The notes under the pieces were generated by a model, which had not been told where the DNA came from, did no database searches, and saw nothing but the letters and a program-made list of their open reading frames with translations. Both the position numbers and the translations under genes were made by a program. Below are positions 1 through 6,897 of a stretch of DNA of 7,967 nt, one piece after another. Every line of letters starts with the position of its first letter. The stretch's first letter is position 1. The stretch is from CAYYHA01 sp964471535 (GTDB lineage Bacteria > Myxococcota > Myxococcia > SLRQ01). The stretch is from assembly GCA_964471535.1 (NCBI GenBank), contig CAYYHA010000201.1:1-7967 (forward strand). Reading direction: 5' to 3'.

Positions 1-2050
1 GTGGGGGGCCACCCCCTTCGCCGCCATCCGGTGCCCGACCCGCGGCAGCGACGGGGCGCTGGCCCATGTCGGCCAGCGATTCACCCGGGGGGCGCTTTGT
101 GGCCGGCTCGCCCCGGGTCGAGGCACCGGGCACCGAGCGCCCCGTCCACCGGGTCCAATAGGCGCCCCCCACCGGTGTGAAGAAGAAGAAGACGACGAGG
201 GCGCCAAGCAGCCCCAAGAGGCCGCCGCCCACCCACAGGAGCCATCCGCTGCCCCCCTCCCCGGCCGCTCGGGGCGCCGCGGCAGGCACCTCGATCCCGG
301 CGGCGCCGTTGCGGCGCGGCGGCGCGGGCGCAGGAGAGACGGGAGGCGGCGCGCCGCGGCCCCGCTCGCCGGTGAAGGTGGGGGCGCGGGTGAGCGCCTC
401 TAGGTGCTCCGAGCCGTCGAGGGTGGTCAGGGACTCGACCTCTTCGGGGCCGCGCTCTCCCGGCAGGGTCAGCCCGTCGTCGGTGTGCAGCGCCTCGTCG
501 TCGGCCAGCGACTCTTCGATGAGATCGCCGACCAGGGCCGGGGTGGGGGGCGGCGGAGGCGCTGCCGTGCCACCGGGGTCGGTCCACTCCCGGTCCGACG
601 CCCCCAGCACCGAGGGCGCGTCGAGGATCTCGTCCTCCTCGAGGATCTCGTCGTCGATGATCTCGCCGCCCTCGAGAAGGGGCTCGGGCTCGAGTCCCGG
701 CGCCGTCTCCGGGCCCTCGAGCGCCCGCGCGTCGAGGAGGGTCGGCGGCTCTTCCTCGTCGAGGGGGCTTCGGGCCGCGAGTTCTGTGGGCGGCTCCTCC
801 AACGGCGCCTGCTCCGGCGGCAGGCGACCGAGCACGGTGGGAATCTCGTCCTCGTCGCCCGCGTCGGTCTCCTCCACATCGGCGAGCGCCTCCTCGGGGA
901 CCGGCGGAGGCGCGGGGCCGTCGACACCGAAGGAGATCCGCTCCCGCCGCGGCGGCGCCACGCTCGGCGTCGCCTCCGCGTCCTCGTCGAGGGGAAGGAT
1001 CTCGAACTCACCGGTATGGAGGAGTTCGGGCCCCTCCTCCTCGACAGGGGCGCGCCGCGCCCGGGCGCCTGCTCCCGCCTCGCGCAGCGCCCCCGCGTGA
1101 CGGGGGAGACCGCCGGCCAGGACGGCGGTGAAGTCCTCCATGAACTGCTCCGCCGACGCATAGCGGTCCTTGGGCCGGGACGCGGTGAGCTTTTTGAAGA
1201 TGCTGTCCATCGCCCGGGGCAGATCGTCGCGCGCGACGTGGAGGTCGAGCCCCTTCGCCGGATCGTAGACCTCACCGGTGAGCATCTCGCCTAAGAGGAC
1301 GCCCAGGGAGTAAAGATCGGCGGCGGGGCTCACATCCTGTCCGGCAATCACCTCCGGCGCCAGGTAGCGCTCCGTCCCTCCCCGCACCTTCTGTGCGGCG
1401 ATGAAGGGGACCCGGGGGACGAAGCAGGCCTCCCGGAAGTCGGTCACCTTCAGCAGGTCGGGCAGGACGATGACGTTGCCCGGCTTCAGGTTGCCGTGGG
1501 CGACGCCCTGCTCGTGGGCGTAGGTCAGGGCGAGGCAGAGCTGCGCAAAGATGGGCTCGAGCTCCCGCACCTCGAAGCGCTGCCCCTTCCCGTGGCGCAG
1601 GTCGATGATCTTGCGCAGGGTGAGCCCCTCGAGGTGCTGCATGACCAGGTAGGGCCGGTCGCCGTCGAATCCCTCCTCGTAGATGCGCACGATGTTGGGG
1701 TGGGAGAGATCCCGGGCGAGGCGCGCCTCGCGCCGGAACACCTCGCGCTCCTCCTCGGACTGCATCAGCTTGCTGGTGACCACCTTCACCACCACCTGCA
1801 CGTCCACCTCGCGGTCGAGGGCGCGGTAGACGATGCCGATGGGGCCCTGTCCGAGGACCTGCTTCACCTCGTAGCGCCCAGCGATGCGCTGGCCCACCTT
1901 GTAGGCCCCGGGGACATCGATCGACTTGATGCGCTTGGGGACCGGTGGCGGTCCCCCGGAGCGGCGGTAGGTGCCGGTGAACGCCTGCCCGCAGGTCCCG
2001 CACTTGGGGGACCCGTCGGGGACGTGGCTGCCGCAGCGATAACAGAGCAA
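1..2050 (-). CDS. Zinc-ribbon, kinase-like (probable pseudokinase) single-span membrane protein, C-terminus cut by window edge
   Basis: Seen: 683 codons are open from a TTG start at 2050 to the window edge, with no stop. Residues 3-20 form a zinc ribbon (CYRC then CGTC). A protein-kinase fold follows at about 60-312: Gly loop GQGPIG (67-72), VVVK lysine (K89), helix-C Glu (E108), HGNLKPGN (185-192) where HRDLKPxN is expected, TDFRE (203-207) where DFG is expected, APE (231-233) and the DLYSLG helix. Residues 320-600 are a low-complexity linker rich in Glu, Asp and Pro, followed by one hydrophobic span (about 603-624) and a Gly/Pro-rich tail that leaves the window. Known: the HRD aspartate is the catalytic base of Hanks-type kinases. 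Inferred: ATP binding may persist (K89, N192 and D204 are kept) but phosphotransfer is doubtful, so a scaffold or sensor role at the cytoplasmic membrane is likely. The gene lies 163 bases downstream of dut on the same strand. Confidence 0.88.
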   Translation of the reverse strand, partial: MLCYRCGSHVPDGSPKCGTCGQAFTGTYRRSGGPPPVPKRIKSIDVPGAYKVGQRIAGRYEVKQVLGQGPIGIVYRALDREVDVQVVVKVVTSKLMQSEEEREVFRREARLARDLSHPNIVRIYEEGFDGDRPYLVMQHLEGLTLRKIIDLRHGKGQRFEVRELEPIFAQLCLALTYAHEQGVAHGNLKPGNVIVLPDLLKVTDFREACFVPRVPFIAAQKVRGGTERYLAPEVIAGQDVSPAADLYSLGVLLGEMLTGEVYDPAKGLDLHVARDDLPRAMDSIFKKLTASRPKDRYASAEQFMEDFTAVLAGGLPRHAGALREAGAGARARRAPVEEEGPELLHTGEFEILPLDEDAEATPSVAPPRRERISFGVDGPAPPPVPEEALADVEETDAGDEDEIPTVLGRLPPEQAPLEEPPTELAARSPLDEEEPPTLLDARALEGPETAPGLEPEPLLEGGEIIDDEILEEDEILDAPSVLGASDREWTDPGGTAAPPPPPTPALVGDLIEESLADDEALHTDDGLTLPGERGPEEVESLTTLDGSEHLEALTRAPTFTGERGRGAPPPVSPAPAPPRRNGAAGIEVPAAAPRAAGEGGSGWLLWVGGGLLGLLGALVVFFFFTPVGGAYWTRWTGRSVPGASTRGEPATKRPPGESLADMGQRPVAAAGRAPDGGEGGGPP
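621..665 (-). repeat. Short imperfect tandem repeat in the acidic linker of the kinase-like gene
   Basis: The 14-base unit TCGAGGATCTCGTC (plus strand) occurs at 621-634 and 639-652, 18 bases apart, and a degraded third copy TCGATGATCTCG follows at 654-665. On the coding strand this gives repeated acidic units (EIIDDEIL, EEDEIL; residues about 463-476). It is probably replication slippage in an unstructured linker and not a binding site. Confidence 0.5.
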
Positions 2051-2213
2051 GGTCTCGTTCTTCCCCTTTGGCCGGCCGTGGGAGCGGCGGGAAGGTAGCA
2101 AGGAAGCCTTGATCTTACAACGAGTTAGCCCCCTTACCGCTCGGGAGGCGACGCGACTCGGCGCCGACCTCGGGGCCGCCGGCGACCGGAGCACGGGCGG
2201 AGCCGGGCGCCGC
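2051..2213. other. Gap between dut and the kinase-like gene
   Basis: This is a 163-base gap between two genes on the minus strand. The half nearest the kinase-like gene is somewhat richer in A and T (around 2100-2135), with a TAAGAT element on the minus strand, but I find no matching -35 hexamer at the usual spacing. There is no clean hairpin with a T-run after dut. A kinase promoter may lie here, or the two genes may be co-transcribed; the sequence does not decide. Confidence 0.4.
2060..2069 (-). promoter_or_regulatory. Ribosome binding site supporting the TTG start of the kinase-like gene
   Basis: On the minus strand a purine run AAAGGGGAAG sits 9 bases before the TTG at 2050. Starting here gives MLCYRCGSH, so the protein begins directly at its zinc ribbon. 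The first in-frame ATG is at residue 96 (position 1765), after the Gly loop and K89, so an ATG start would destroy the domain. Another in-frame TTG at 2101 would add 17 residues but has a poorer purine tract. Confidence 0.55.
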
Positions 2214-2657
2214 CTAGCGTCCCGTGGACCCGAAGCCCCCGCTCCCTCGGGCCGTCTCGTCGAGGCGCACCCGCGTCCGCCAGGCGACCTTCGCCACCGG
2301 CGCCACCACCAGCTGCGCGATGCGATCCCCCCGGGCGATCGCGAAGGGCGCCGAGCCCAGGTTCATGAGGATGACCTGGATCTCGCCCCGGTAGTCGGCA
2401 TCGATGGTCCCCGGGGCGTTGGGGAGCACGATGCCGTGGCGCAGGGCGAGGCCGCTGCGGGGGCGCACCTGCGCCTCGTAGCCAGGCGGCAGGGCGATGG
2501 CGATGCCGGTGGGCACGAGGGCGCGCTCCCCTGCGTCGAGGGTGAGCGCCACGTCGGCCCGCAGGTCCATCCCCGCCGAAAGCTCGGTCTCATAGGCAGG
2601 CAGCGGCAGGGGCTCGCCGCGCCCCCCGACCCGGACGACCTCGACCTCGACGACCAT
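2214..2657 (-). CDS. dut: dUTP diphosphatase (dUTPase, trimeric family)
   Basis: The product hydrolyses dUTP to dUMP and pyrophosphate, keeping uracil out of DNA and supplying dUMP for thymidylate synthesis in the cytoplasm. The 147-residue protein has the normal length for the homotrimeric family and shows all five signature motifs: AGMDLRA (28-34), PRSGLA (66-71), NAPGTIDADYRGE (80-92, with catalytic Asp D86 and the base-stacking Tyr Y89), RGDRIAQLVV (109-118) and the C-terminal P-loop-like RGSGGFGSTG (137-146). An intact fifth motif argues for an active enzyme. The ATG at 2657 gives the expected N-terminus; no strong Shine-Dalgarno lies before it, only a GCAAGGG tract. The gene is divergent from plsC and precedes the kinase-like gene on the same strand. 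Confidence 0.96.
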   Translation of the reverse strand: MVVEVEVVRVGGRGEPLPLPAYETELSAGMDLRADVALTLDAGERALVPTGIAIALPPGYEAQVRPRSGLALRHGIVLPNAPGTIDADYRGEIQVILMNLGSAPFAIARGDRIAQLVVAPVAKVAWRTRVRLDETARGSGGFGSTGR

Positions 2658-2663
2658 GGCCCT

Positions 2664-2692
2664 TGCCTACCAGGGCCCCCGCGCCCTGTCAG
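2664..2692 (-). promoter_or_regulatory. Possible promoter for dut
   Basis: On the minus strand CTGACA (2687-2692) matches the -35 consensus at 5 of 6 positions. It is followed after 17 bases by TAGGCA (2664-2669), a poor -10 (2 of 6). The -10 ends 6 bases before the ATG, so a transcript from here would be nearly leaderless. The weak -10 keeps this tentative. Confidence 0.25.
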
Positions 2693-2801
2693 GCCCCCGT
2701 CCTCGGCCCGCCCCGCTAGGCCGGGGCGCTACCGGTCGGCCTCGCAGGAGCCCGACCTCGCGGGAGCACGGCGCCGGCGGTCGGGGCGCAGAGAGCCCCC
2801 C

Positions 2802-2830
2802 TCGACGCCGTGCGCGCGACCCCCTAGATT
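2802..2830 (+). promoter_or_regulatory. Likely promoter for plsC, close to leaderless
   Basis: TCGACG (2802-2807, 4 of 6 to TTGACA), a 17-base spacer and TAGATT (2825-2830) make a sigma70-type arrangement inside the divergent dut-plsC gap. Only 9 bases separate the -10 from the ATG at 2840, and there is no AGGAG-like tract before that ATG. Transcription would begin at or within a few bases of the start codon. TAGATT stands out against very GC-rich surroundings. Confidence 0.45.
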
Positions 2831-2839
2831 CGCGCGGCG

Positions 2840-3607
2840 ATGGACCTCCACCTGCGTCTGGCGAGCACCCTCTTCTGGCTCTTCATGCTCCTCTCCTCGG
2901 TGCTCCTCTTTCCGATTGCCCTCGTGATCTGGGCGCTGACGGCCCCCTTCGACCGGCGCCGGTGGCTGCTCCACCGCTTCACCTCGCTGTGGGCCAGCCT
3001 CTACACCTGGCTGAACCCCGCCTGGCCCATCACCCTTGAGGGCCGCGAGAAGTGGGACGACCGCCGTGCCTACGTCGTCGTCGCAAACCACCTCTCGCTC
3101 GTCGACATCCTGGTGCTCTTCCGCCTCTTCAAGCACTTCAAGTGGGTGAGCAAGATCGAGAACTTCCGCGTGCCCTTCATTGGCTGGAACATGTGGCTGA
3201 ACCGATACATCCCGCTGGTGCGGGGCGATGCGGCGAGCGCGCGTAAGATGCTGGAAGCGTGCAAGGAGGCGCTCGCGGAAGGCAGCAGCGTGATGATCTT
3301 CCCCGAGGGGACGCGCTCGAAGGATGGCCGGCTCCGGCCCTTCAAGTCCGGCGCCTTTCGCCTGGCCCTTCAGTGCAAGGTGCCCATCCTGCCCATCGTC
3401 ATCGAGGGCACCGGCGATGCACTCCCCAAGGCGGGCTACATCCTGCGCGGTCGCCATCCGATCCGCGTGCGCATCCTCGATCCCATCGAGCCGGAGGCGT
3501 TCCAGGGCGAGACGGTGGAGTCTCTCACGGCCCGCGTCCGGCAGCGCTTCGCCCGCGAGCTGGGCGAGGAGGCGCCGGCGGCGGGCGGAACCGAACGCGT
3601 CGCCTGA
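2840..3607 (+). CDS. plsC: 1-acyl-sn-glycerol-3-phosphate acyltransferase (PlsC/LPLAT family)
   Basis: The product transfers an acyl chain to lysophosphatidic acid to make phosphatidic acid, the second acylation in phospholipid synthesis, at the cytoplasmic membrane. The 255-residue protein has an N-terminal hydrophobic segment (about 10-34) and the family motifs in order: NHLSLVD (83-89, the HX4D catalytic pair H84/D89), KIENFRVPFIGWNM (105-118), FPEGTRS (154-160, phosphate-binding Arg) and VPILPIVIEG (181-190). Length is typical. The ATG at 2840 starts directly before the membrane segment and has no clear Shine-Dalgarno. Known: the wider LPLAT family includes acyltransferases with other lysophospholipid or lipid acceptors, so exact substrate is inferred. 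It is followed on the same strand, 91 bases on, by the M16 peptidase pair, with no terminator-like hairpin recognised between. Confidence 0.9.
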   Translation: MDLHLRLASTLFWLFMLLSSVLLFPIALVIWALTAPFDRRRWLLHRFTSLWASLYTWLNPAWPITLEGREKWDDRRAYVVVANHLSLVDILVLFRLFKHFKWVSKIENFRVPFIGWNMWLNRYIPLVRGDAASARKMLEACKEALAEGSSVMIFPEGTRSKDGRLRPFKSGAFRLALQCKVPILPIVIEGTGDALPKAGYILRGRHPIRVRILDPIEPEAFQGETVESLTARVRQRFARELGEEAPAAGGTERVA

Positions 3608-3684
3608 AGCGCGGACGGCGGCGGCCACGGCACCTTGCCCCGGCGCGAGGGAGGGGCTAACGATGGCCCCCCACGCTCCCGAGC

Positions 3685-3693
3685 AGAAGGAGG
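3685..3693 (+). promoter_or_regulatory. Strong ribosome binding site for the first M16 gene
   Basis: AGAAGGAGG ends 5 bases before the ATG at 3699 and decides the start. An in-frame ATG at 3663 also has a purine tract (GGGAGGGG) upstream, but it would put an acidic 12-residue extension ahead of the signal peptide, whereas 3699 gives a normal n-region (MLTLR). Confidence 0.7.
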
Positions 3694-3698
3694 TCCCC

Positions 3699-5171
3699 AT
3701 GCTCACGCTGCGAACGGCCATGCTCCTCACGGCGGTCGCGCTCGTTCCTCTCGCCGCCACCGCGGCCAAGAAGAAGGCCCCCGCGCCGAAGAAGGCCTCT
3801 TCGGCGGAGACACCGGCGCTCGAGATCCCCTTCGAGAAGTACACCCTGCCCAACGGGCTCGAGGTGATCCTCCACGAGGACCACCGGCTGCCCCTCGTGG
3901 CGGTGAGCGTCTGGTATCACGTCGGCGCCTTCCACGAGCCCCCGGGGCGCAGCGGCTTCGCCCATCTCTTCGAGCACATGATGTTCCAGGGCTCGGAGCA
4001 CGTCGGCCCTGACCAGCACTTCAAGATCCTGGAGGAGATCGGCGGCACGGGGATGAACGGCACCACCAACTTCAACCGAACCAACTACTTCGAGACGGTG
4101 CCCTCCAACCAGCTCGAAACGGCGCTGTGGCTGGAGAGCGACCGCATGGGCTTCCTTCTCGAGGCGATGACGCCGGAGATGCTGGAGAACCAGCGCGAGG
4201 TGGTGAAGAACGAGCGGCGCCAGCGCACGGAGACGGCGCCTTACGGACTGGCCGACGAAGCGGCATGGAAGGCGCTCTTCCCCAAGCCCCACCCCTACCA
4301 CGGCATGGTGATCGGCTCGATGAAAGATCTCGACGCCGCCACGCTGAAGGACGTGCGGGAATTCTTCAAGAAGTGGTACGCGCCCTCGAATGCGACCCTG
4401 GTCGTCGCAGGTGACTTCGACCCGGCACAGGCCAAGAAGCTCATCGACAAGTACTTTGGAACCCTGCCCAAGCGCCCGAAACCGACCCCACCGAACGTAA
4501 AGAAGGCAAAGCTCGACAAGGAGGTCGTGATCCACTTCGACGAGCCGGTGGCACCGCTGCCGAAGGTGGAGATCCTCTGGCACAGCCCGGCGGCCTTCGA
4601 GGAGGGAGACGCCGCGGCCGACGTGCTCGCCTCGATCCTCGCGGGAGGGAAGTCGAGCCGTCTCGAGCGTCGCCTGGTCCACGAGCTGGAGATCGCCCAG
4701 AGCGTCAGCGCCCTTCAGTACTCCATGGGGTTGCAGTCGGCGTTCATCATCGAGGCGGTGGCCCGACCGGGCGTGAGCACGGACCGGCTCCTCGAGGAGA
4801 TCGACAAGGTCCTGAACGAGATCCGGGAGAAGGGCGTCACCGAAGAAGAGGTGCGCCGGGCGGTCAACAAGTACGAGACCCAATTCGTCAGCGGGCTGCA
4901 ACAGCTCGGAGGCTTCGGCGGACGCGCCGAGCAGCTGCAGCGCTACAACCATTTCCTCGGCGATCCGGGCTACCTCGCACAGGACATCGCCCGGTACCAT
5001 GCCGTCACCCCCAAGGACGTGCAGGACTTCGTGCGTGAGTGGCTCACCGACAAGCGGGTCGTCCTGCATGCCATCCCCAAGACCCAGGCCACGCCGAAAG
5101 ACGCCCAGGCCAGCGCCCAGGTGGGCACGGCCTCGGCACCCAGCGAGGCTGCGAAGAAGGAGGCGAAGTGA
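3699..5171 (+). CDS. Exported M16B zinc metallopeptidase, catalytic subunit
   Basis: This is a 490-residue member of the pitrilysin/mitochondrial-processing-peptidase-like M16 family that should degrade or process peptides outside the inner membrane. Residues 1-23 look like a Sec signal peptide (LTLR then a hydrophobic core, cleavage near ATA at 20-22), followed by a short Lys/Pro-rich linker. The inverted zinc motif HLFEH is at 89-93 (H89, E92, H93), with the third ligand likely E172 in VVKNERR. GTTNFNRTNYFETVP (121-135) and NATLVVAGDF (231-240) are typical of the N-terminal M16 domain; a second M16 domain spans about 270-455. At the site of the substrate-binding Arg/Tyr pair it has V327 and Q334. 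The tail (460-490) is Ala/Lys-rich. Its stop codon overlaps the partner gene's start by one base. Activity therefore probably needs the partner subunit. Confidence 0.93.
   Translation: MLTLRTAMLLTAVALVPLAATAAKKKAPAPKKASSAETPALEIPFEKYTLPNGLEVILHEDHRLPLVAVSVWYHVGAFHEPPGRSGFAHLFEHMMFQGSEHVGPDQHFKILEEIGGTGMNGTTNFNRTNYFETVPSNQLETALWLESDRMGFLLEAMTPEMLENQREVVKNERRQRTETAPYGLADEAAWKALFPKPHPYHGMVIGSMKDLDAATLKDVREFFKKWYAPSNATLVVAGDFDPAQAKKLIDKYFGTLPKRPKPTPPNVKKAKLDKEVVIHFDEPVAPLPKVEILWHSPAAFEEGDAAADVLASILAGGKSSRLERRLVHELEIAQSVSALQYSMGLQSAFIIEAVARPGVSTDRLLEEIDKVLNEIREKGVTEEEVRRAVNKYETQFVSGLQQLGGFGGRAEQLQRYNHFLGDPGYLAQDIARYHAVTPKDVQDFVREWLTDKRVVLHAIPKTQATPKDAQASAQVGTASAPSEAAKKEAK
5157..5163 (+). promoter_or_regulatory. 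Ribosome binding site for the second M16 gene, inside the first
   Basis: AAGGAGG lies in the last codons of the first M16 gene, 7 bases before the ATG at 5171. Stop and start share one base (TGATG), the usual layout for translational coupling and roughly equal subunit output. Confidence 0.75.
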
Positions 5172-6829
5172 TGCGCCGGCAGGGAGCCATCGTCGGTTCG
5201 CTCTTGCTCTTCCTTGGACTGCTCGCCAGCTGCGGGGCCTCCCCCGAGCGCCCCGACGAGAGCGCAAAGAAGATCAGCCAGGAAGGAAACGCGCCCCAAG
5301 CCGCCGGCGCCCAGGCCTCCGCCCAAGACGCAGGCCAAGCACAGGACAGCGCCCCGGCTCGAGCCGAAGCCACCGGGAAGACGCCTCGGCCGGCCGAGGC
5401 TGCCGAGCCCAAGCCTGAGCGCTACATGCCGCCGGAGCCCTGGCGGGAGAAGCGGCCCGCGCCGGGCGAGGCCCCCACCCTGAAGGCACCCGCTTTCGCC
5501 CAGAAGCGCCTTCCCAACGGGCTGACGGTGATCGTCAGCGAGCGCCACGACCTCCCCCTCGTGAACATCAGTGTCGCGCTGCGCAGCGGAAGCGCGCAGG
5601 ACCCGCAGGGGAAGGCCGGGCTTGCGGAGCTCACCTACGAGATGCTCCTCGAGGGCGCGGGCAAGCTCGATGCCTTCGCCCTCGACGAGGCCTTTGGCGA
5701 CCTGGGCACCTCACCGCAGGCGGGCGTCGGCCCCGACGGCGGTGGGGTCGGGGTGCGGGTCCTCAAGCGCAATGCGGATTCCGCGCTCTCCCTCCTCTCG
5801 ACGGTGGTCCGCCGGCCGCGCTTCGACAAAGAGGCCTTCGACCGCAAGAAGAAGAAGGCCCTGGCCGACCTGGCGCGCCTCTCGGGCAGTCCGCAGTTCC
5901 TCGCGCAGGAGGCCTTCGCCGCCACCATCTTCGGCGAGACCCACCCCTATGGCCATCCCAGCTCCGGGACGCCGAAGTCGGTGGAGGGCATCTCCCTCCG
6001 GGATGTGAAGGGCTTCTACAAGAAGCACTTCGGCCCCAGGAACGCGGCGCTCGTCGTGACCGGAGACGTCACCCTCGCCGAGGCCGTGAAGTGGGCGAAG
6101 AAGCACTTTGGCCGGTGGCGGGGCAAGGCGCGTCCCCCCAAGGCACCCTCCGAGCCGCCGGTTCGGAAGCGGGAGCAGGTGGTACTCGTGCCGAAGGCGG
6201 CCCTCAATCAGACCATCGTGGTCTGGGGCCGGCCCGCCGTACCGATCGGCCACCCGGACGAGTTCGCGCTGCGGATCGCCAACGACGTCTTCGGCGGTCA
6301 GTTCAGCTCCCGCCTGAACATGAACCTGCGGGAGGAGAAGGGCTACACCTATGGTGCCTACGGCTGGTACGACGGCCGGCGGGGTGCCGGGGTCCTCGCG
6401 GCCTACAGCGCCGTTCGCGCCGACGTCACCGGGCCCTCGGTGGCCGAGTTCGTCCAGGAGACGAAGGGCATCGTCGAGAAGCCCATCACCGAGGCCGAGA
6501 TGGAGGCGGCGCGCGAGGGCGAACTGCGCGGGATTCCGGGGAAGTTCGAGACGGTCGACGCCCTCGCGGCCACGGGAAGCGCCCTCTTTCAGAAGGGGCT
6601 GCCCCTCGACCGCATCGAGCGCATGATCAAAGCCTACCGCGGCCTCTCCTTGGACACGGTGCGCGAGACGGCCAAGAAGTACTTCGTGCTCGATACGATG
6701 CAGCTGGTCCTCGTGGGCGACCCGGAGGTGGTGAAGACTCAGGTGCCTCCGCTGAAGCTGGGTGCCCTCGTCGAGCGCCCGCCTCTGGGGGTGGCGCCGG
6801 AGGAGGGCAAGCCCTCGGCCGCGAAGTAG
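5171..6829 (+). CDS. M16B peptidase-like lipoprotein, non-zinc partner subunit
   Basis: The 552-residue protein starts with a lipoprotein signal peptide: hydrophobic residues 6-18 and lipobox LASC (18-21), with C21 the lipidation site. There is no Asp after C21 (it is CGAS), so outer-membrane sorting is plausible if the standard Lol rule applies. A long Ala/Gln/Pro/Glu-rich tether (about 22-105) precedes two M16 domains. Where the zinc motif should be, it reads ELTYE (153-157), so no zinc ligands remain. In the second domain SRLNMNLREEKGYTYGAYG (380-398) keeps the family's Arg/Tyr pair (R387, Y394). Known: heteromeric M16B enzymes and mitochondrial MPP divide these features between subunits. 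Inferred: it binds substrate and anchors the catalytic subunit encoded just upstream. The start is fixed by the lipobox and a good ribosome binding site. Confidence 0.93.
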   Translation: MRRQGAIVGSLLLFLGLLASCGASPERPDESAKKISQEGNAPQAAGAQASAQDAGQAQDSAPARAEATGKTPRPAEAAEPKPERYMPPEPWREKRPAPGEAPTLKAPAFAQKRLPNGLTVIVSERHDLPLVNISVALRSGSAQDPQGKAGLAELTYEMLLEGAGKLDAFALDEAFGDLGTSPQAGVGPDGGGVGVRVLKRNADSALSLLSTVVRRPRFDKEAFDRKKKKALADLARLSGSPQFLAQEAFAATIFGETHPYGHPSSGTPKSVEGISLRDVKGFYKKHFGPRNAALVVTGDVTLAEAVKWAKKHFGRWRGKARPPKAPSEPPVRKREQVVLVPKAALNQTIVVWGRPAVPIGHPDEFALRIANDVFGGQFSSRLNMNLREEKGYTYGAYGWYDGRRGAGVLAAYSAVRADVTGPSVAEFVQETKGIVEKPITEAEMEAAREGELRGIPGKFETVDALAATGSALFQKGLPLDRIERMIKAYRGLSLDTVRETAKKYFVLDTMQLVLVGDPEVVKTQVPPLKLGALVERPPLGVAPEEGKPSAAK

Positions 6830-6868
6830 GCGGCGGCGGGACTCGTTGGGCGGACGGCGAGCCCATCC

Positions 6869-6897
6869 GCACGGCGGCCCCCGAGGGGCCGCCGTGC
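6869..6897. terminator. GC hairpin between convergent genes, probable bidirectional terminator
   Basis: A perfect 13-bp stem (arms 6869-6881 and 6885-6897) with a 3-base CGA loop sits 39 bases after the M16 stop and 35 bases beyond the stop of the convergent minus-strand gene. No T-run follows on either strand, so it is not a textbook intrinsic terminator. Its strength and its place in the 103-base convergent gap favour a terminator or 3'-end stabiliser for both units. Confidence 0.6.

Noticed and set aside
177..1294. Long plus-strand open frames opposite the kinase-like gene (307 and 296 codons)
   Set aside because: Their translations are low-complexity Ser/Arg/Gly or Leu/Arg/Gly strings with no motif, mirroring the acidic Pro/Glu linker on the other strand. 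High GC content removes stops from antisense frames.
469..2003. Two minus-strand ATG frames overlapping the kinase-like gene (starting at 1275 and 2003)
   Set aside because: They are out of frame with the kinase motifs, which run unbroken in a third frame from TTG 2050 to the window edge; their translations are Arg/Ser-rich shadows.
3635..3663. Promoter-like TTGCCC, 17 bases, TAACGA before the first M16 gene
   Set aside because: Only 4 of 6 and 2 of 6 consensus matches in GC-rich sequence, and the TAACGA runs into the alternative ATG; too weak to call.
3324..3698. Extension of the first M16 frame upstream into plsC, giving a 615-residue product
   Set aside because: The extra N-terminus is a shadow of plsC; the signal peptide and strong ribosome binding site fix the start at 3699.
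2729..3853. 374-codon minus-strand frame opposite plsC
   Set aside because: No recognisable domain, composition typical of antisense, and the plus strand carries all PlsC motifs.
3657..5267. 536-codon minus-strand frame opposite the first M16 gene
   Set aside because: It is rich in Leu/Arg/Val/His without motifs and lies antisense to a clear M16 coding sequence.
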